Shown: piece after piece, positions 36,167 to 44,906 of the stretch | Layout of the letters: each line of letters starts with the position of its first letter | Position numbering within the stretch: position 1 is the first letter of the stretch | From: Maricaulis sp. | Lineage (GTDB): Bacteria > Pseudomonadota > Alphaproteobacteria > Caulobacterales > Maricaulaceae | DNA: 64,000 nucleotides | Assembly (NCBI RefSeq): GCF_017643475.1 | Contig: NZ_JAEPNI010000001.1 | Location: 930,001 to 994,000, forward strand | Reading direction: 5' to 3' | Translations under genes and position numbers: made by a program | Notes under the pieces: generated by a model | What the model saw: only the letters and a program-made list of their open reading frames with translations | Told to the model about the DNA's origin: nothing | Database searches by the model: none

Positions 36167-36210
36167 AACGGCCGACCGGTCGGGCAAACCCTGCCAATGC
36201 TCACGACAAA

Positions 36211-36240
36211 CAAAAAACGGCCCGCCGAGGCGAGCCGTTT
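36211..36240 (-). terminator. Terminator of mini-chemoreceptor gene
   Basis: On the minus strand AACGGCTCGCC pairs with GGCGGGCCGTT (with one mismatch), followed by a T run. It lies 23 bases past the stop codon. Confidence 0.82.
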
Positions 36241-36262
36241 GAAACCGGAATGTGCCAGTTGA

Positions 36263-36808
36263 TCAGCGAACGCGTTCGCGCAGGCTGTCGAGCTGGTGGG
36301 CGACTTCCTGGGTCGCAGCGGTCATCTGGTCAACGGCTTCCTTGCCGCGCGCCACGGAAACGCCGGAACCGCGTACGCCGTCGAGGATCTCCTTGACTTC
36401 ATTGTCCAGGGCCGAGATGCGGCTGGCGATGTCCTCGGTCGCCTTGGCGGTCTGACCGGCCAGGGCCTTAACCTCACCGGCAACGACTGCGAAACCGCGA
36501 CCGGCTTCACCGGCGCGCGCGGCCTCGATCGTGGCGTTCAGGGCCAGGAGATTGGTCTGGCTGGCGATCGCCTCGATGGTGGACAGAATGGCGTTGATGC
36601 GCTGGGAGGCGTCCGTCAGGGCCTCTACACGGCGCTCGAGAACCTGGGAGCTCTCCTCGACCTGGTTCATCGCGTCGAACGCGACCTGTGCAGCCTCTGC
36701 GCCCTGGGAGGCACGCGCTGCCGTTTCACCAACCGCCTCGGCAATCGCGTGCATGTCGGTGTTGTCTGCGGAAGTTTCCGGGTTGTCGTCGTAAGCGAAG
36801 GCGTTCAT
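36263..36808 (-). CDS. Soluble mini methyl-accepting chemotaxis protein (signalling domain only)
   Basis: A 181-residue protein made of little more than an MCP cytoplasmic hairpin. The conserved tip is [40 protein letters not shown], flanked by helices with Ala/Glu heptads. There is no transmembrane segment, sensor, or HAMP domain, and the usual long arms are shortened. It may act as a soluble signalling module or be a shortened relic. Its start has an AGGA site and it has its own terminator, which argue that it is a real gene. No other chemotaxis gene is near. Confidence 0.85.
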   Translation of the reverse strand: MNAFAYDDNPETSADNTDMHAIAEAVGETAARASQGAEAAQVAFDAMNQVEESSQVLERRVEALTDASQRINAILSTIEAIASQTNLLALNATIEAARAGEAGRGFAVVAGEVKALAGQTAKATEDIASRISALDNEVKEILDGVRGSGVSVARGKEAVDQMTAATQEVAHQLDSLRERVR

Positions 36809-36898
36809 GGGGCGCGTCCTGATTGGTGAGTCGCGAAAAGATTCGCCGTAAGGATTCGCCGAAAGGTTAAAAGGAAAAGTTAACTGAATTCATTTTTT

Positions 36899-36912
36899 GT
36901 GACGGGCGTCAC
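36899..36912. promoter_or_regulatory. Inverted repeat between divergent genes
   Basis: GTGACG-GG-CGTCAC is a six-base inverted repeat in AT-rich sequence between the mini-chemoreceptor and the SNase-like gene. It resembles a regulator site in form; no regulator can be named. Confidence 0.4.
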
Positions 36913-36959
36913 GGTTAAATACACGTTTTGGTGGTATATTGGTGGCGATGGAGAGAGCC

Positions 36960-37730
36960 ATGACACCGATTATCAAGCCTGCCCTGTTTGTGTTCTGTCT
37001 TGTTGTTGCCGCGTGTGGTCAGGCGGGGGCGCGTGATGCGCAGCTCACCCCGGGCCGGATTGTCGAGATTTCTGGTCCGTTGAGTCTTCGCCTCGCAATC
37101 GGGGAAGAGGCAGTCGAGATCCGGCTGGCCTCGCTGGTGAGCCCGGTGCCGGAACGCACCCAGGCCTTTCTGACCGATTTGCTGTCCTCGCCTCAGGTGG
37201 ATGTCGAATTTCTCAATGAGACCACGGATCGTTACCAGCGAAGGCTGGGCACAATCTGGCTGGAGGCGGGCGGAGAGCGTACGGACCTGCACACGCTTTT
37301 GTTGGCGGAGGGCCTGGCCTGGCTTTACCCCTATCCTGACGCCATTGATCACCTGCCGGCCTGGCGCCTGGCTGAAGAGGTGGGCCGAACCAGCGGTGCG
37401 GGGATCTGGGGGGAGCCAGAATTCCGGGTGCGTGATGTTGATCCGGACATGCTGATGCAGGATGTCGGAACGATTCAGATCGTTGCAGGGCGGGTGACAG
37501 ACGCGGCCGTGCTGGGCAATGGCCGGGTCTATCTCAATTTTGGCAGCAACTACCGGACCGACTTTACCATTCGCATTGATGCGGAGCTGGCCGCAGCGTT
37601 TACGGCACGCTGGGGCGACCTCGCCGCCTTGGAGCAAAGGCGTATCCGTGTACGCGGCGTCATTCGAGACGAAAATGGCCCAATGATCATTCCTCCCAAT
37701 CCTGACCGGATGGAAGTTCTCGAGGACTAG
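36960..37730 (+). CDS. SNase-like (thermonuclease-fold) lipoprotein
   Basis: A 256-residue protein with lipoprotein signal (ALFVFCLVVAACGQ). The staphylococcal-nuclease-type OB fold is suggested by VEIRLASLVSPVPERTQAFLTDLL, TTDRYQRRLGTIWL and LLLAEGLAWLYPYPD. The catalytic Arg/Glu set is only partly evident, so nuclease activity is uncertain. The start after GGAGAG at 36960 is preferred over 36939. Its stop overlaps the convergent rpoH stop in CTAG. Confidence 0.8.
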   Translation: MTPIIKPALFVFCLVVAACGQAGARDAQLTPGRIVEISGPLSLRLAIGEEAVEIRLASLVSPVPERTQAFLTDLLSSPQVDVEFLNETTDRYQRRLGTIWLEAGGERTDLHTLLLAEGLAWLYPYPDAIDHLPAWRLAEEVGRTSGAGIWGEPEFRVRDVDPDMLMQDVGTIQIVAGRVTDAAVLGNGRVYLNFGSNYRTDFTIRIDAELAAAFTARWGDLAALEQRRIRVRGVIRDENGPMIIPPNPDRMEVLED

Positions 37731-38635
37731 GTCGAAGGAATAAGGCCCGCCGCTTCCGGATCGCCGACCGCACTGGTCAGTGCATTCTTGAGTTTGTTCA
37801 GGGCCACATTTTCGATCTGGCGAACACGCTCCTTGGAGATGCCCAGTGTCTTGCCCAGGGCTTCCAGCGTGGAACCTTCCTCGCTCAGGCGGCGTTCTTC
37901 AATGATGAATCGTTCGCGATCATTCAGTGTGCCAATGGCATCGCGCAGCCAACCGGTTCGGCGTTCGCTGTCACGGCTCTGCATGACTTCCTCGTCCGGT
38001 GTGGCGCGCTCATCGGGCAACAGGTCTTGCCACTGGCCCACATCGTCCTCGCCGACGGGCGCATTGAGGGAGCGATCATTGGCAGCCAGGCGATTGGCCA
38101 TCGCATCCACATCCTGCTGGCGCACGCCAAGCTGGTCAGCGATCCAGGTCTTGTGCTCCGGTGTGAGGGTATTGCTGTCCAGCGCACCAATCTGCGCCTT
38201 GAGGCGCCGCAGGTTGAAGAAGAGTGATTTCTGGGCCGAGGTCGTACCGGTCCGGACGATTGACCAGTTGCGCAGGACATAATCCTGGATGCAGGAGCGG
38301 ATCCACCAGCTGACATAGGTCGAAAAGCGTACATCGCGATCCGGGTCGAAGCGTTCTACCGCTTTCATCAGCCCGATATTGCCTTCCTGGATCAGGTCGG
38401 CATAGGGCAGGCCATAACGCCGATACTTAGCCGCCAGGGCGATGACCAGGCGCATGTGTGCCTGGGTCAGCCGATGCATGGCACGTTCATCGCGATTCTC
38501 GATCCAGCGTCGGGCGAGGTCGAGTTCCTCCTCCCGGGACAACAGATCATGTTTCATCGCGGTCTTGATGAAACGCTGCTGGCTCAACTCGGGTGAGCTG
38601 GAGGCGGAGGTGCGGGGAGAAGACGAAACGGCCAT
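37727..38635 (-). CDS. rpoH: Heat-shock sigma factor RpoH (sigma-32 family)
   Basis: A 302-residue alternative sigma factor. Region 2 has [34 protein letters not shown] and VRFSTYVSWWIRSCIQDYVLRNWS; the RpoH box is visible as QKSLFFNLRRLKAQ; region 4 has TLEALGKTLGISKERVRQIENVALNKLKNA. It directs transcription of chaperone and protease genes in heat shock. It lies downstream of carD, 135 bases away with a terminator between, so it has its own promoter. A second rpoH copy may exist elsewhere, as in many alphaproteobacteria. Confidence 0.93.
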   Translation of the reverse strand: MAVSSSPRTSASSSPELSQQRFIKTAMKHDLLSREEELDLARRWIENRDERAMHRLTQAHMRLVIALAAKYRRYGLPYADLIQEGNIGLMKAVERFDPDRDVRFSTYVSWWIRSCIQDYVLRNWSIVRTGTTSAQKSLFFNLRRLKAQIGALDSNTLTPEHKTWIADQLGVRQQDVDAMANRLAANDRSLNAPVGEDDVGQWQDLLPDERATPDEEVMQSRDSERRTGWLRDAIGTLNDRERFIIEERRLSEEGSTLEALGKTLGISKERVRQIENVALNKLKNALTSAVGDPEAAGLIPST

Positions 38636-38719
38636 GACACAATCCTTTCACCAAGACATACGTTGCCGGCGTTAGGCTGGATCACTTCAGGACTTCGATT
38701 TCAGCAGCAGGAGCAGAAA

Positions 38720-38747
38720 CGAAAAACGCCCGGCAGGGCCGGGCGTT
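38720..38747 (-). terminator. Terminator of carD
   Basis: AACGCCCGGC and GCCGGGCGTT make a perfect ten-pair stem with a three-base loop; on the minus strand it is followed by TTTTCG. It lies between carD and rpoH. Confidence 0.88.
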
Positions 38748-38769
38748 CTCGAAACACATATGTGAAGCC

Positions 38770-39288
38770 TCAGGCGGCTTTTTTCAGCAGCGACTCGGAC
38801 AGTTTTTCGCGGGCTGCGTCGTGCTCGATATTCTCGACCGCAGCGAGCTCGCGAACCATGCGGTCCAGGGCACTCTCATAGAGCTGGCGTTCGGAGTAGG
38901 ATTGCTCCGGCTGGTCCTCAGCACGATGCAGGTCGCGCACGACTTCTGCAATCATGATCAGGTCACCGGAATTGATCTTGGCTTCATACTCCTGAGCGCG
39001 GCGGCTCCACATGGTACGCTTGACGCGGGCCTTGCCCTTCAGCGTCTTCATGGCGTCCTTGACGATCTTGTCGCTGGACAGCGGGCGCATGCCCGAAGCG
39101 TCCGCCTTGGCGGTCGGAACGCGCAGCGTCATTTTGTCTTGTTCGAAGGTGACGACATAAACCTCGATGTCGAAACCTGCGACGGTATCTTTCTCCACGC
39201 CTGTGACCTGGCCGACGCCATGAGCCGGGTACACGATGAAATCACCTTGTTTGAATGATTTGTTGTCGTTGGCGGTTTTCTTCGTCAT
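38770..39288 (-). CDS. carD: CarD-family transcriptional regulator
   Basis: A 172-residue protein of the CarD/CdnL family, which binds the RNA polymerase beta subunit and steadies the open promoter complex. The N-terminal Tudor-like domain is KQGDFIVYPAHGVGQVTGVEKDTVAGFDIEVYVV; the C-terminal helical domain contains MWSRRAQEYEAKINSGDLIMIAEVVRDLHRA and YSERQLYESALDRMVREL. It is part of the conserved run fdxA-carD-rpoH. Confidence 0.96.
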   Translation of the reverse strand: MTKKTANDNKSFKQGDFIVYPAHGVGQVTGVEKDTVAGFDIEVYVVTFEQDKMTLRVPTAKADASGMRPLSSDKIVKDAMKTLKGKARVKRTMWSRRAQEYEAKINSGDLIMIAEVVRDLHRAEDQPEQSYSERQLYESALDRMVRELAAVENIEHDAAREKLSESLLKKAA

Positions 39289-39503
39289 TGATGCTCTCTC
39301 TCCGGGCCTTTTCGGGGCGACGACAAGACGACACTAAGCGTTCATCAAGAGCTGGCTTGGCCGGGGCTCCAGAACGGCAATTTCAGTGCACAGGTCACCA
39401 CGTAGAAAAGGGGGCCGTGCCACCCGCACAGCCCATCAATGTGTCATGTATAACACATTAACCGGAAAATTTCAAACTGGATCGATTTCCCGAAGGAAAC
39501 AGG

Positions 39504-39845
39504 CTAGTTTCCTTCGCCCGGCTTTTCCGAGAAGTATTTCTCGAACTTGCCGTTCTCCTCAGCCATCGCATCTGCATCAGCCGGCGGATCCTTGCGCAGC
39601 GTGATGTTTGGCCAGATCTCCGCGAACTTGGAGTTCACCGCGAGCCACTTGCCGTCCTTGTCATCTTCCGTGTCCGGCTTGATCGCCTCGACCGGACATT
39701 CCGGTTCGCACACGCCACAATCGATACATTCATCCGGATGAATGACGAGGAAATTCTCGCCCTCGTAGAAACAATCGACGGGGCAAACCTCGACACAGTC
39801 GGTGTATTTGCAGCGGACGCAGGCGTCAGTGACGATATAGGTCAT
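39504..39845 (-). CDS. fdxA: Seven-iron ferredoxin
   Basis: A 113-residue electron carrier with one [3Fe-4S] and one [4Fe-4S] cluster. The Cys patterns are [18 protein letters not shown] at the start and [12 protein letters not shown] in the middle; a C-terminal extension of 50 residues is typical of the FdxA family. It lies between terB-like and carD genes on the same strand. Confidence 0.96.
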   Translation of the reverse strand: MTYIVTDACVRCKYTDCVEVCPVDCFYEGENFLVIHPDECIDCGVCEPECPVEAIKPDTEDDKDGKWLAVNSKFAEIWPNITLRKDPPADADAMAEENGKFEKYFSEKPGEGN

Positions 39846-39907
39846 GGTCGGCGGACTTCAGTGGGAATAACAATGCGGGCGCGACATGGGACGTCGCGGA
39901 CGCTTTG

Positions 39908-40354
39908 TCAACGGGCGCGTGCTTTGGCTTCTGCACGTGAGCGCGCAAAAACCCGCTCGCGATCATCGATTCCCAGCAGCGGTGCGATACGGCGCACAAA
40001 CGCGTCCTCGAAGGGAGATTTCTCGCCGTCGGCCAGCGCGACCATCCACAATTCCTCGATCAGGGCCACACGTTCCTGTTCGCTCAGGCAGGTCTTCACG
40101 ACCTTGGTGAAACGGTGATGGTCGACCGCCGTTTCGGCCAGTTCCTCGGCCTTGTCCAAAATGGCCTTGGCCTCATCACCCTGCAACTTGAAGGCGGCGC
40201 CGAGCGTGTCCAGGATCTGTTCCTGTTCGCAATCGGCATAAATGCCATCGGCCAGGGCCGCCTCGACCAGCAGGGCTGTTGCCGCCACATGGGGGTTGAT
40301 TTCAGGATTGCTGGTCGTCGCCTTGGCGCCGAAGATTTTTTTCAGAAAGCTCAT
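39908..40354 (-). CDS. TerB-family protein
   Basis: A 148-residue helical protein of the TerB (tellurite resistance) fold: AATALLVEAALADGIYADCEQEQIL and ELWMVALADGEKSPFEDAFVRRIAPLLGI carry the two acidic metal-binding-like signatures. The role in this setting is unknown; such proteins are common in alphaproteobacteria beside the helicase-S4-fdxA run and need not relate to tellurite. Confidence 0.87.
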   Translation of the reverse strand: MSFLKKIFGAKATTSNPEINPHVAATALLVEAALADGIYADCEQEQILDTLGAAFKLQGDEAKAILDKAEELAETAVDHHRFTKVVKTCLSEQERVALIEELWMVALADGEKSPFEDAFVRRIAPLLGIDDRERVFARSRAEAKARAR

Positions 40355-40377
40355 ACCGCCCTCACTTGCCGCACGGT

Positions 40378-40668
40378 TCAGTCCTCGTCGAGTAACTCGT
40401 AGAGGGTCTGCGCCTCGCTGGCCGGTCCACGCCGCGTGGACAGGGCCAGAACTCTGATGCGAACAATCTTCCCATTCCTCGGGAAGGTCAATTCATCCTC
40501 GACCGTCAGTGTTGCCGAAGCCTTGGAGATCCGCCGGATCTGACCCGTCCGTGCCAACCGTATGCGACCATTGCCCACTTCGCGGGTGGCCAGGGTGCGC
40601 GTCTTGTAGAAGCGGGCATGCCACAGCCAGAGGTCAATGCGCTGGGCGTGCGCTTCCGGTTCGCTCAT
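40378..40668 (-). CDS. S4 RNA-binding domain protein (HslR-like)
   Basis: A 96-residue protein made up mainly of an S4 domain: QRIDLWLWHARFYKTRTLATREVGNGRIRL, related to Hsp15/HslR which binds nascent-chain-carrying 50S subunits after heat stress. It overlaps the helicase gene by four bases and so is translationally coupled to it; the two are adjacent in many alphaproteobacteria, suggesting joint RNA or ribosome work. Confidence 0.92.
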   Translation of the reverse strand: MSEPEAHAQRIDLWLWHARFYKTRTLATREVGNGRIRLARTGQIRRISKASATLTVEDELTFPRNGKIVRIRVLALSTRRGPASEAQTLYELLDED

Positions 40669-43448
40669 TCCTGGGCGCTGGGCGTATCCGCGACAACAGC
40701 TTCGTTCGGCTGTGCCGTGGTGTCAGTGGCTGGCTGAGCCTGTGTTTCCGCGGCTGTCTCGGTCGCGACCTCTGCAGCTGGCGCAGCCTGAACGGTGGCG
40801 TCCTCAACCTGTTGAGCCGGTTCTTGCGTCGTTGCCGTTTCGGTCTTCTTCGGCTTGCGGCGCTTTTTCTTCCTGGCTGGCTTTTTCGGTTCCTCGACCG
40901 GTTTCAGCGCGGCCAGGGCAGCAAAGGGATTGTCCGGGTCCATCGGTGCCGCTGCCGGGGCCGGCCTCGCCTGCTTCTTGGGCGGAGCACCCGCTGGACG
41001 GCGTCCGGGCTTGGACCCCCAGATCTCGCCTTCGGCCTTCTCGGGGTCAGGGCCCTTCTGATAGCGCTTATAGCCTAGGGCAGAGAGCACGCCGCGGGCG
41101 TCCTCAACCGAACACCCCATCAACGCCATGATATTGGCGGTCAGCGGGAAACGGCCCTTTTCCAGCGTCTTGCGGGCTTCACGAATCTCGTCTGCCAGGC
41201 GTTCGAGCATGTCGAAACGCACGGCGCGCGAACCGCACGGGTAAAAACCGACAGCCGCGTAGTCAGCCCGGGAGTGGGCGCGGTCATTGGCAACGGATGT
41301 CAGGCCCGGTGCCGGCAGCCAGCTGAGATCGACCTCGCCATTGAAAACACCGCGCAGCAGCGCAAACAGGCGAGAGGGCGCGGGTTTGACCAGCATCGGC
41401 ATGTAGATCATGTGCTGGCCGATACGCACGCCCAGCTGGCGCAGGGAGCGGCGGGCCTCCTGATCCAGTGCAACGATATCGTCGGAGATCTCCGAACGTA
41501 CGATCGCGCCGCCCGCCTCGTAGAGACGCCAGGCCACACCGCGGGCCGCGCCGGGAATATCGCTGCGGTCAGAGGCGCCGCGCAGATCGAACAGGGGTTT
41601 GAGTGTCTCGCGGATCTTCATGTCGACCGCATCACGCAGGGCAGCCTTGGCAGCAGCCTGGTTTTCGGCCGAACCCAGCTCGCCGCCCAGGCTCTTGATG
41701 GCCGGCTGCAAGAGGTCGGAACCCGTGATCAGCTTGCCGATGACATCGTCACCGGTTTTCAGGTGGCCGTCTTCCTCGATGGAGAGGTTTACGGCGATGG
41801 TATTCGTCAGTTCACTCAATCGTCTGTCCATTTCCGGTCGCAAGGCCCGCAGGACTGCGGAGCGCAAGGCACGTGCGCTGAGGTCTTTTCCCTGCGCGTC
41901 GGGCTCGAAGGTTAGTCCCTTTAGCCGACCCACATAGTGTCCCTCAACCGTTACTTCACCGCTGGCTGATACCCCGGCAAGCAGGTGTTTGTCATCCCGT
42001 AAACCCTTGACCAGGGCCTGGGTTCGCCGATCCACAAAGCGCTGCATCAACCGTTCGTGCAAGGCATCGGACAGGCGATCCTCCACCTGGCGGGCGCGTT
42101 CACGCCAGTATTCCGGCTTTTCCGTCCAGTCCGAACGGTGCGCGGCATAGGCCCATGTGCGCACGAAAGTCAGGCGCGAGGCGAGCACGTCGACATCGCC
42201 AGCGCTCTTGTCCAACCGGTCAAACTGCGCCTGCATCCAGCTGTTTGGCAGGCGGCCATTGCCGTCACTGAGGTGCATGTAGATGGATTTTACCAGCCGC
42301 GCATGGGCATCAATCGTTGCCTTGCGGAAATCCGGCAGGCGGCAGACATCCCACAAACGTGCCACCAGTCCGGGCGAGCGGGCGCGATCAGATATGTCGC
42401 TGTCTTCGGCTAGGATGTTGAGGGCGCGCTCGTCGCTGGCTTCACGAACACGTTCCAGCGCGGGATTATAGGCTGGTTTGTTCAGCGTATAGCGCAGGCG
42501 TTCTATGCTGGACGTATCCAGGTCCGGATTGCGCCATTGCAGGCGCTCGACCGGGGCGAAGCCGTGGTTTTCAACGGCGCTGACAAGATCAGGGTCGAAC
42601 TCCAGGCATTCCGCTGTCTCGCCAAAAGTGCCGTCCGTGCGGAAACGCCCGGCGCGGCCGGCAATCTGCCCCAGCTCGGCGGAGGTCAGCCGGCGGTGTT
42701 TGACGCCGTCGAATTTGCGGCTTTCGGCAAAGGCAACATGCTCGATCTCCATGTTCAGCCCCATGCCAATGGCATCGGTGGCGACCATGAAATCAACCTC
42801 GCCGGACTGGTAGAGCTCGACCTGGGCGTTGCGGGTGCGGGGCGACAATCCGCCCATGACCACAGCCGCACCACCGCGGCGGCGGCGCATCAGCTCGGCA
42901 ATGGCGTAAACGGACTCCGAGGAGAAGGCGACGATGGCGGACCGGCGTGGCAGTCGTGTCAGCTTGGACGGGCCGGTATAGGTGAGCTGGGAGAAACGCT
43001 CTCGCTCGACATGTTCCGCGTCCGGCACCAGCGAGCGGATCATGCCGCTCATCGTGTCCGAGCCGAGCAGCATGGTTTCCTGCGTGCCGCGGGCGTAGAG
43101 CATGCGGTCGGTGAAGACATGGCCGCGCTCACGGTCGGCGCCCAGCTGTACCTCGTCGATGGCGACAAAGTCCACCTGGCGGGTCATTGGCATGGATTCG
43201 ACCGTGCAGATGAAATAGCGCGCCGTGCGCGGAACGATCTTTTCCTCGCCGGTGATCAGTGCTGTCAGGCCTTCGCCTTTGACACTGACGACACGGTCAT
43301 AGATCTCTCGGGCAAGCAGGCGCAGGGGCAGACCGATCATGCCGGAGCCATAGGCCAGCATGCGTTCGACTGCGAGGTGCGTCTTGCCAGTATTGGTGGG
43401 GCCAAGCGCGGCAGTGATATTCTCCGCCGCACCAGATCTCATGGCCAT
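40665..43448 (-). CDS. SUV3-like DEAD/DEAH RNA helicase
   Basis: A 927-residue helicase. The P-loop is GPTNTGKTHLAVERML near residue 18, the Walker B box is FVAIDEVQLGAD near 95, and the C-terminal helicase half has VATDAIGMGLNMEIEHVAF and LGQIAGRAGRFRTDGTFG (motif VI). This is the Suv3-type arrangement, linked in mitochondria to RNA decay. The final 120 residues are a Pro/Ala/Lys/Glu-rich tail (KKPARKKKRRKPKKTE) that is likely disordered and RNA-binding. Overlap with the S4 gene indicates an operon. Confidence 0.93.
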   Translation of the reverse strand: MAMRSGAAENITAALGPTNTGKTHLAVERMLAYGSGMIGLPLRLLAREIYDRVVSVKGEGLTALITGEEKIVPRTARYFICTVESMPMTRQVDFVAIDEVQLGADRERGHVFTDRMLYARGTQETMLLGSDTMSGMIRSLVPDAEHVERERFSQLTYTGPSKLTRLPRRSAIVAFSSESVYAIAELMRRRRGGAAVVMGGLSPRTRNAQVELYQSGEVDFMVATDAIGMGLNMEIEHVAFAESRKFDGVKHRRLTSAELGQIAGRAGRFRTDGTFGETAECLEFDPDLVSAVENHGFAPVERLQWRNPDLDTSSIERLRYTLNKPAYNPALERVREASDERALNILAEDSDISDRARSPGLVARLWDVCRLPDFRKATIDAHARLVKSIYMHLSDGNGRLPNSWMQAQFDRLDKSAGDVDVLASRLTFVRTWAYAAHRSDWTEKPEYWRERARQVEDRLSDALHERLMQRFVDRRTQALVKGLRDDKHLLAGVSASGEVTVEGHYVGRLKGLTFEPDAQGKDLSARALRSAVLRALRPEMDRRLSELTNTIAVNLSIEEDGHLKTGDDVIGKLITGSDLLQPAIKSLGGELGSAENQAAAKAALRDAVDMKIRETLKPLFDLRGASDRSDIPGAARGVAWRLYEAGGAIVRSEISDDIVALDQEARRSLRQLGVRIGQHMIYMPMLVKPAPSRLFALLRGVFNGEVDLSWLPAPGLTSVANDRAHSRADYAAVGFYPCGSRAVRFDMLERLADEIREARKTLEKGRFPLTANIMALMGCSVEDARGVLSALGYKRYQKGPDPEKAEGEIWGSKPGRRPAGAPPKKQARPAPAAAPMDPDNPFAALAALKPVEEPKKPARKKKRRKPKKTETATTQEPAQQVEDATVQAAPAAEVATETAAETQAQPATDTTAQPNEAVVADTPSAQE

Positions 43449-43520
43449 CTCGCCATCCCTTTTTGATCATTGCCTGTTTAGGGCCAATGACCGGTATTTG
43501 CGAGGATCAGCTCCAGTCGT

Positions 43521-44327
43521 CTAATGCGCCTGGATCGAGCGGGCAGTGATGGTCGCGCCGCCAAATCCTGCATTCGTGCGGATGCGCACAGGAACATGGA
43601 TATTGGTGCCCTCGACCGGCGCGAACCACATCGTGATCGGTTCGGCGATCACGTCATCGGACGGGAATTCGTCTTCCTCATAACCGGAGATCGGCTCGTA
43701 ATAGGCCTGGCAAACCTGGGCATCGCCTTGCCAGGCACGGGTGCGGACGTAATGCTCGCCGGCATATTCGAAGCGCAGATTATACCGCGCCCGCCCGTCG
43801 AACACCGCCAGGGTGCCATCGCAACGACCATTCTCGTCGGCAACAGATCCCAGACCGACGCTGAGCAGGGTGGAGAGCGGGTCGGCTGCGCCGGCGCGTT
43901 GCTCTGCACTGGCAGGCGGTTCTCCCATATTGCCAAAGGGCGGGTTGATGTCCGGGGTCGCGACACCCTCGGGAAAGTCGATGCCGACGATTCGATTCTT
44001 GGAACTGGCATGGTTCAGGTGGCTGTAGCGCCAGGGCTGCAGACGCGGGCCTTCACGATACCCGCTGACACCGGCCTCGATATCCGCATCGGTGAACAGC
44101 GCGGCCAGTCCCGCAGCGGTAAACCGCGCGGAAGCCTGGTAGGTTTCTTCCTGGAACGTGCTGGAAATGACGATATTGGCGACCTGGAAAATCATCACCG
44201 AGCCAGCGTATTGCACTGTCACGCCTTGTGAATTCGCGCTCGTGACATTGGCCGCATCGTCAGCGGAGGCTGGCATCGCATTTGTTGCCAGAGCCAGTCC
44301 GGTCGCCAGAATCAGTGCTTTTTTCAC
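43521..44327 (-). CDS. DUF3108 domain-containing exported protein
   Basis: A 268-residue protein with a Sec signal peptide (ALILATGLALATNAMPASA) and a beta-rich DUF3108-type body: VTVQYAGSVMIFQVANIVIS, EETYQASARFTAAGLAALF, and ITMWFAPVEGTNIHVPVRIRTNAGFGGATI. The family is periplasmic or outer-membrane-associated and of unknown role. It is divergent from rpmB. Confidence 0.85.
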   Translation of the reverse strand: MKKALILATGLALATNAMPASADDAANVTSANSQGVTVQYAGSVMIFQVANIVISSTFQEETYQASARFTAAGLAALFTDADIEAGVSGYREGPRLQPWRYSHLNHASSKNRIVGIDFPEGVATPDINPPFGNMGEPPASAEQRAGAADPLSTLLSVGLGSVADENGRCDGTLAVFDGRARYNLRFEYAGEHYVRTRAWQGDAQVCQAYYEPISGYEEDEFPSDDVIAEPITMWFAPVEGTNIHVPVRIRTNAGFGGATITARSIQAH

Positions 44328-44517
44328 GCTTTACTCTCCCTAAGTTCGGCCCCGCCGACCCTTTTACACATGTGTTCAACTGCAATAATACTTCAATTCC
44401 GACTGCAAGATGAACGCCACAAGCTTGACGCAGCCGGTCCACTCCGTTATTTCGCCCGCTCCCGCTGTGGCCGCAAGGCCTCTGCGCAAAGAATTTATTT
44501 GTTTGAAAGGTGCCACC

Positions 44518-44802
44518 ATGGCGCGTCGCTGCGATTTGACCGGTACGGGTGTTATGACGGGAAACAATGTTTCTCACGCCAACAACAGAACCCGCCGCCG
44601 TTTTCTGCCGAACCTGTGCGATGTCACGCTGACGTCTGACAAGCTGGGTCGCGGTTTCAAACTGCGTATTGCTGCTAAAGCTCTGCGCAGCGTCGACCAT
44701 GTCGGCGGACTGGACGCCTTCCTTCTGAAAGCTCGCGACGAGCAGCTTTCCGATCGCGCTCTGAAGATCAAGCGCGAGCTGAAGAAGGCCAACCAGGCTT
44801 AA
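44518..44802 (+). CDS. rpmB: 50S ribosomal protein L28
   Basis: A 94-residue ribosomal protein: [33 protein letters not shown] and [24 protein letters not shown] are characteristic of L28. The frame upstream of 44518 lacks similarity and the ATG is preceded by GGTGCCACC only, a weak ribosome site with a possible GAAAGG further up. A strong terminator follows. Confidence 0.98.
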   Translation: MARRCDLTGTGVMTGNNVSHANNRTRRRFLPNLCDVTLTSDKLGRGFKLRIAAKALRSVDHVGGLDAFLLKARDEQLSDRALKIKRELKKANQA

Positions 44803-44827
44803 CAGCTTTTCCGGTAACGGAATTATC

Positions 44828-44860
44828 AACGCCCGCTGCAAGCAGCGGGCGTTGTTGTTT
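44828..44860 (+). terminator. Terminator of rpmB
   Basis: AACGCCCGCTGC and GCAGCGGGCGTT form a perfect 12-pair stem with a two-base loop, followed by GTTGTTTG. Confidence 0.9.
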
Positions 44861-44906
44861 GTGCGCGTGAGGGCTAGCCTGCCCCCGACTAAGGGGAGGG
44901 AACACC

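Noticed and set aside
36865..36885. Possible CtrA site (two TTAA motifs)
   Set aside because: The spacing is nine bases, whereas CtrA sites have seven.
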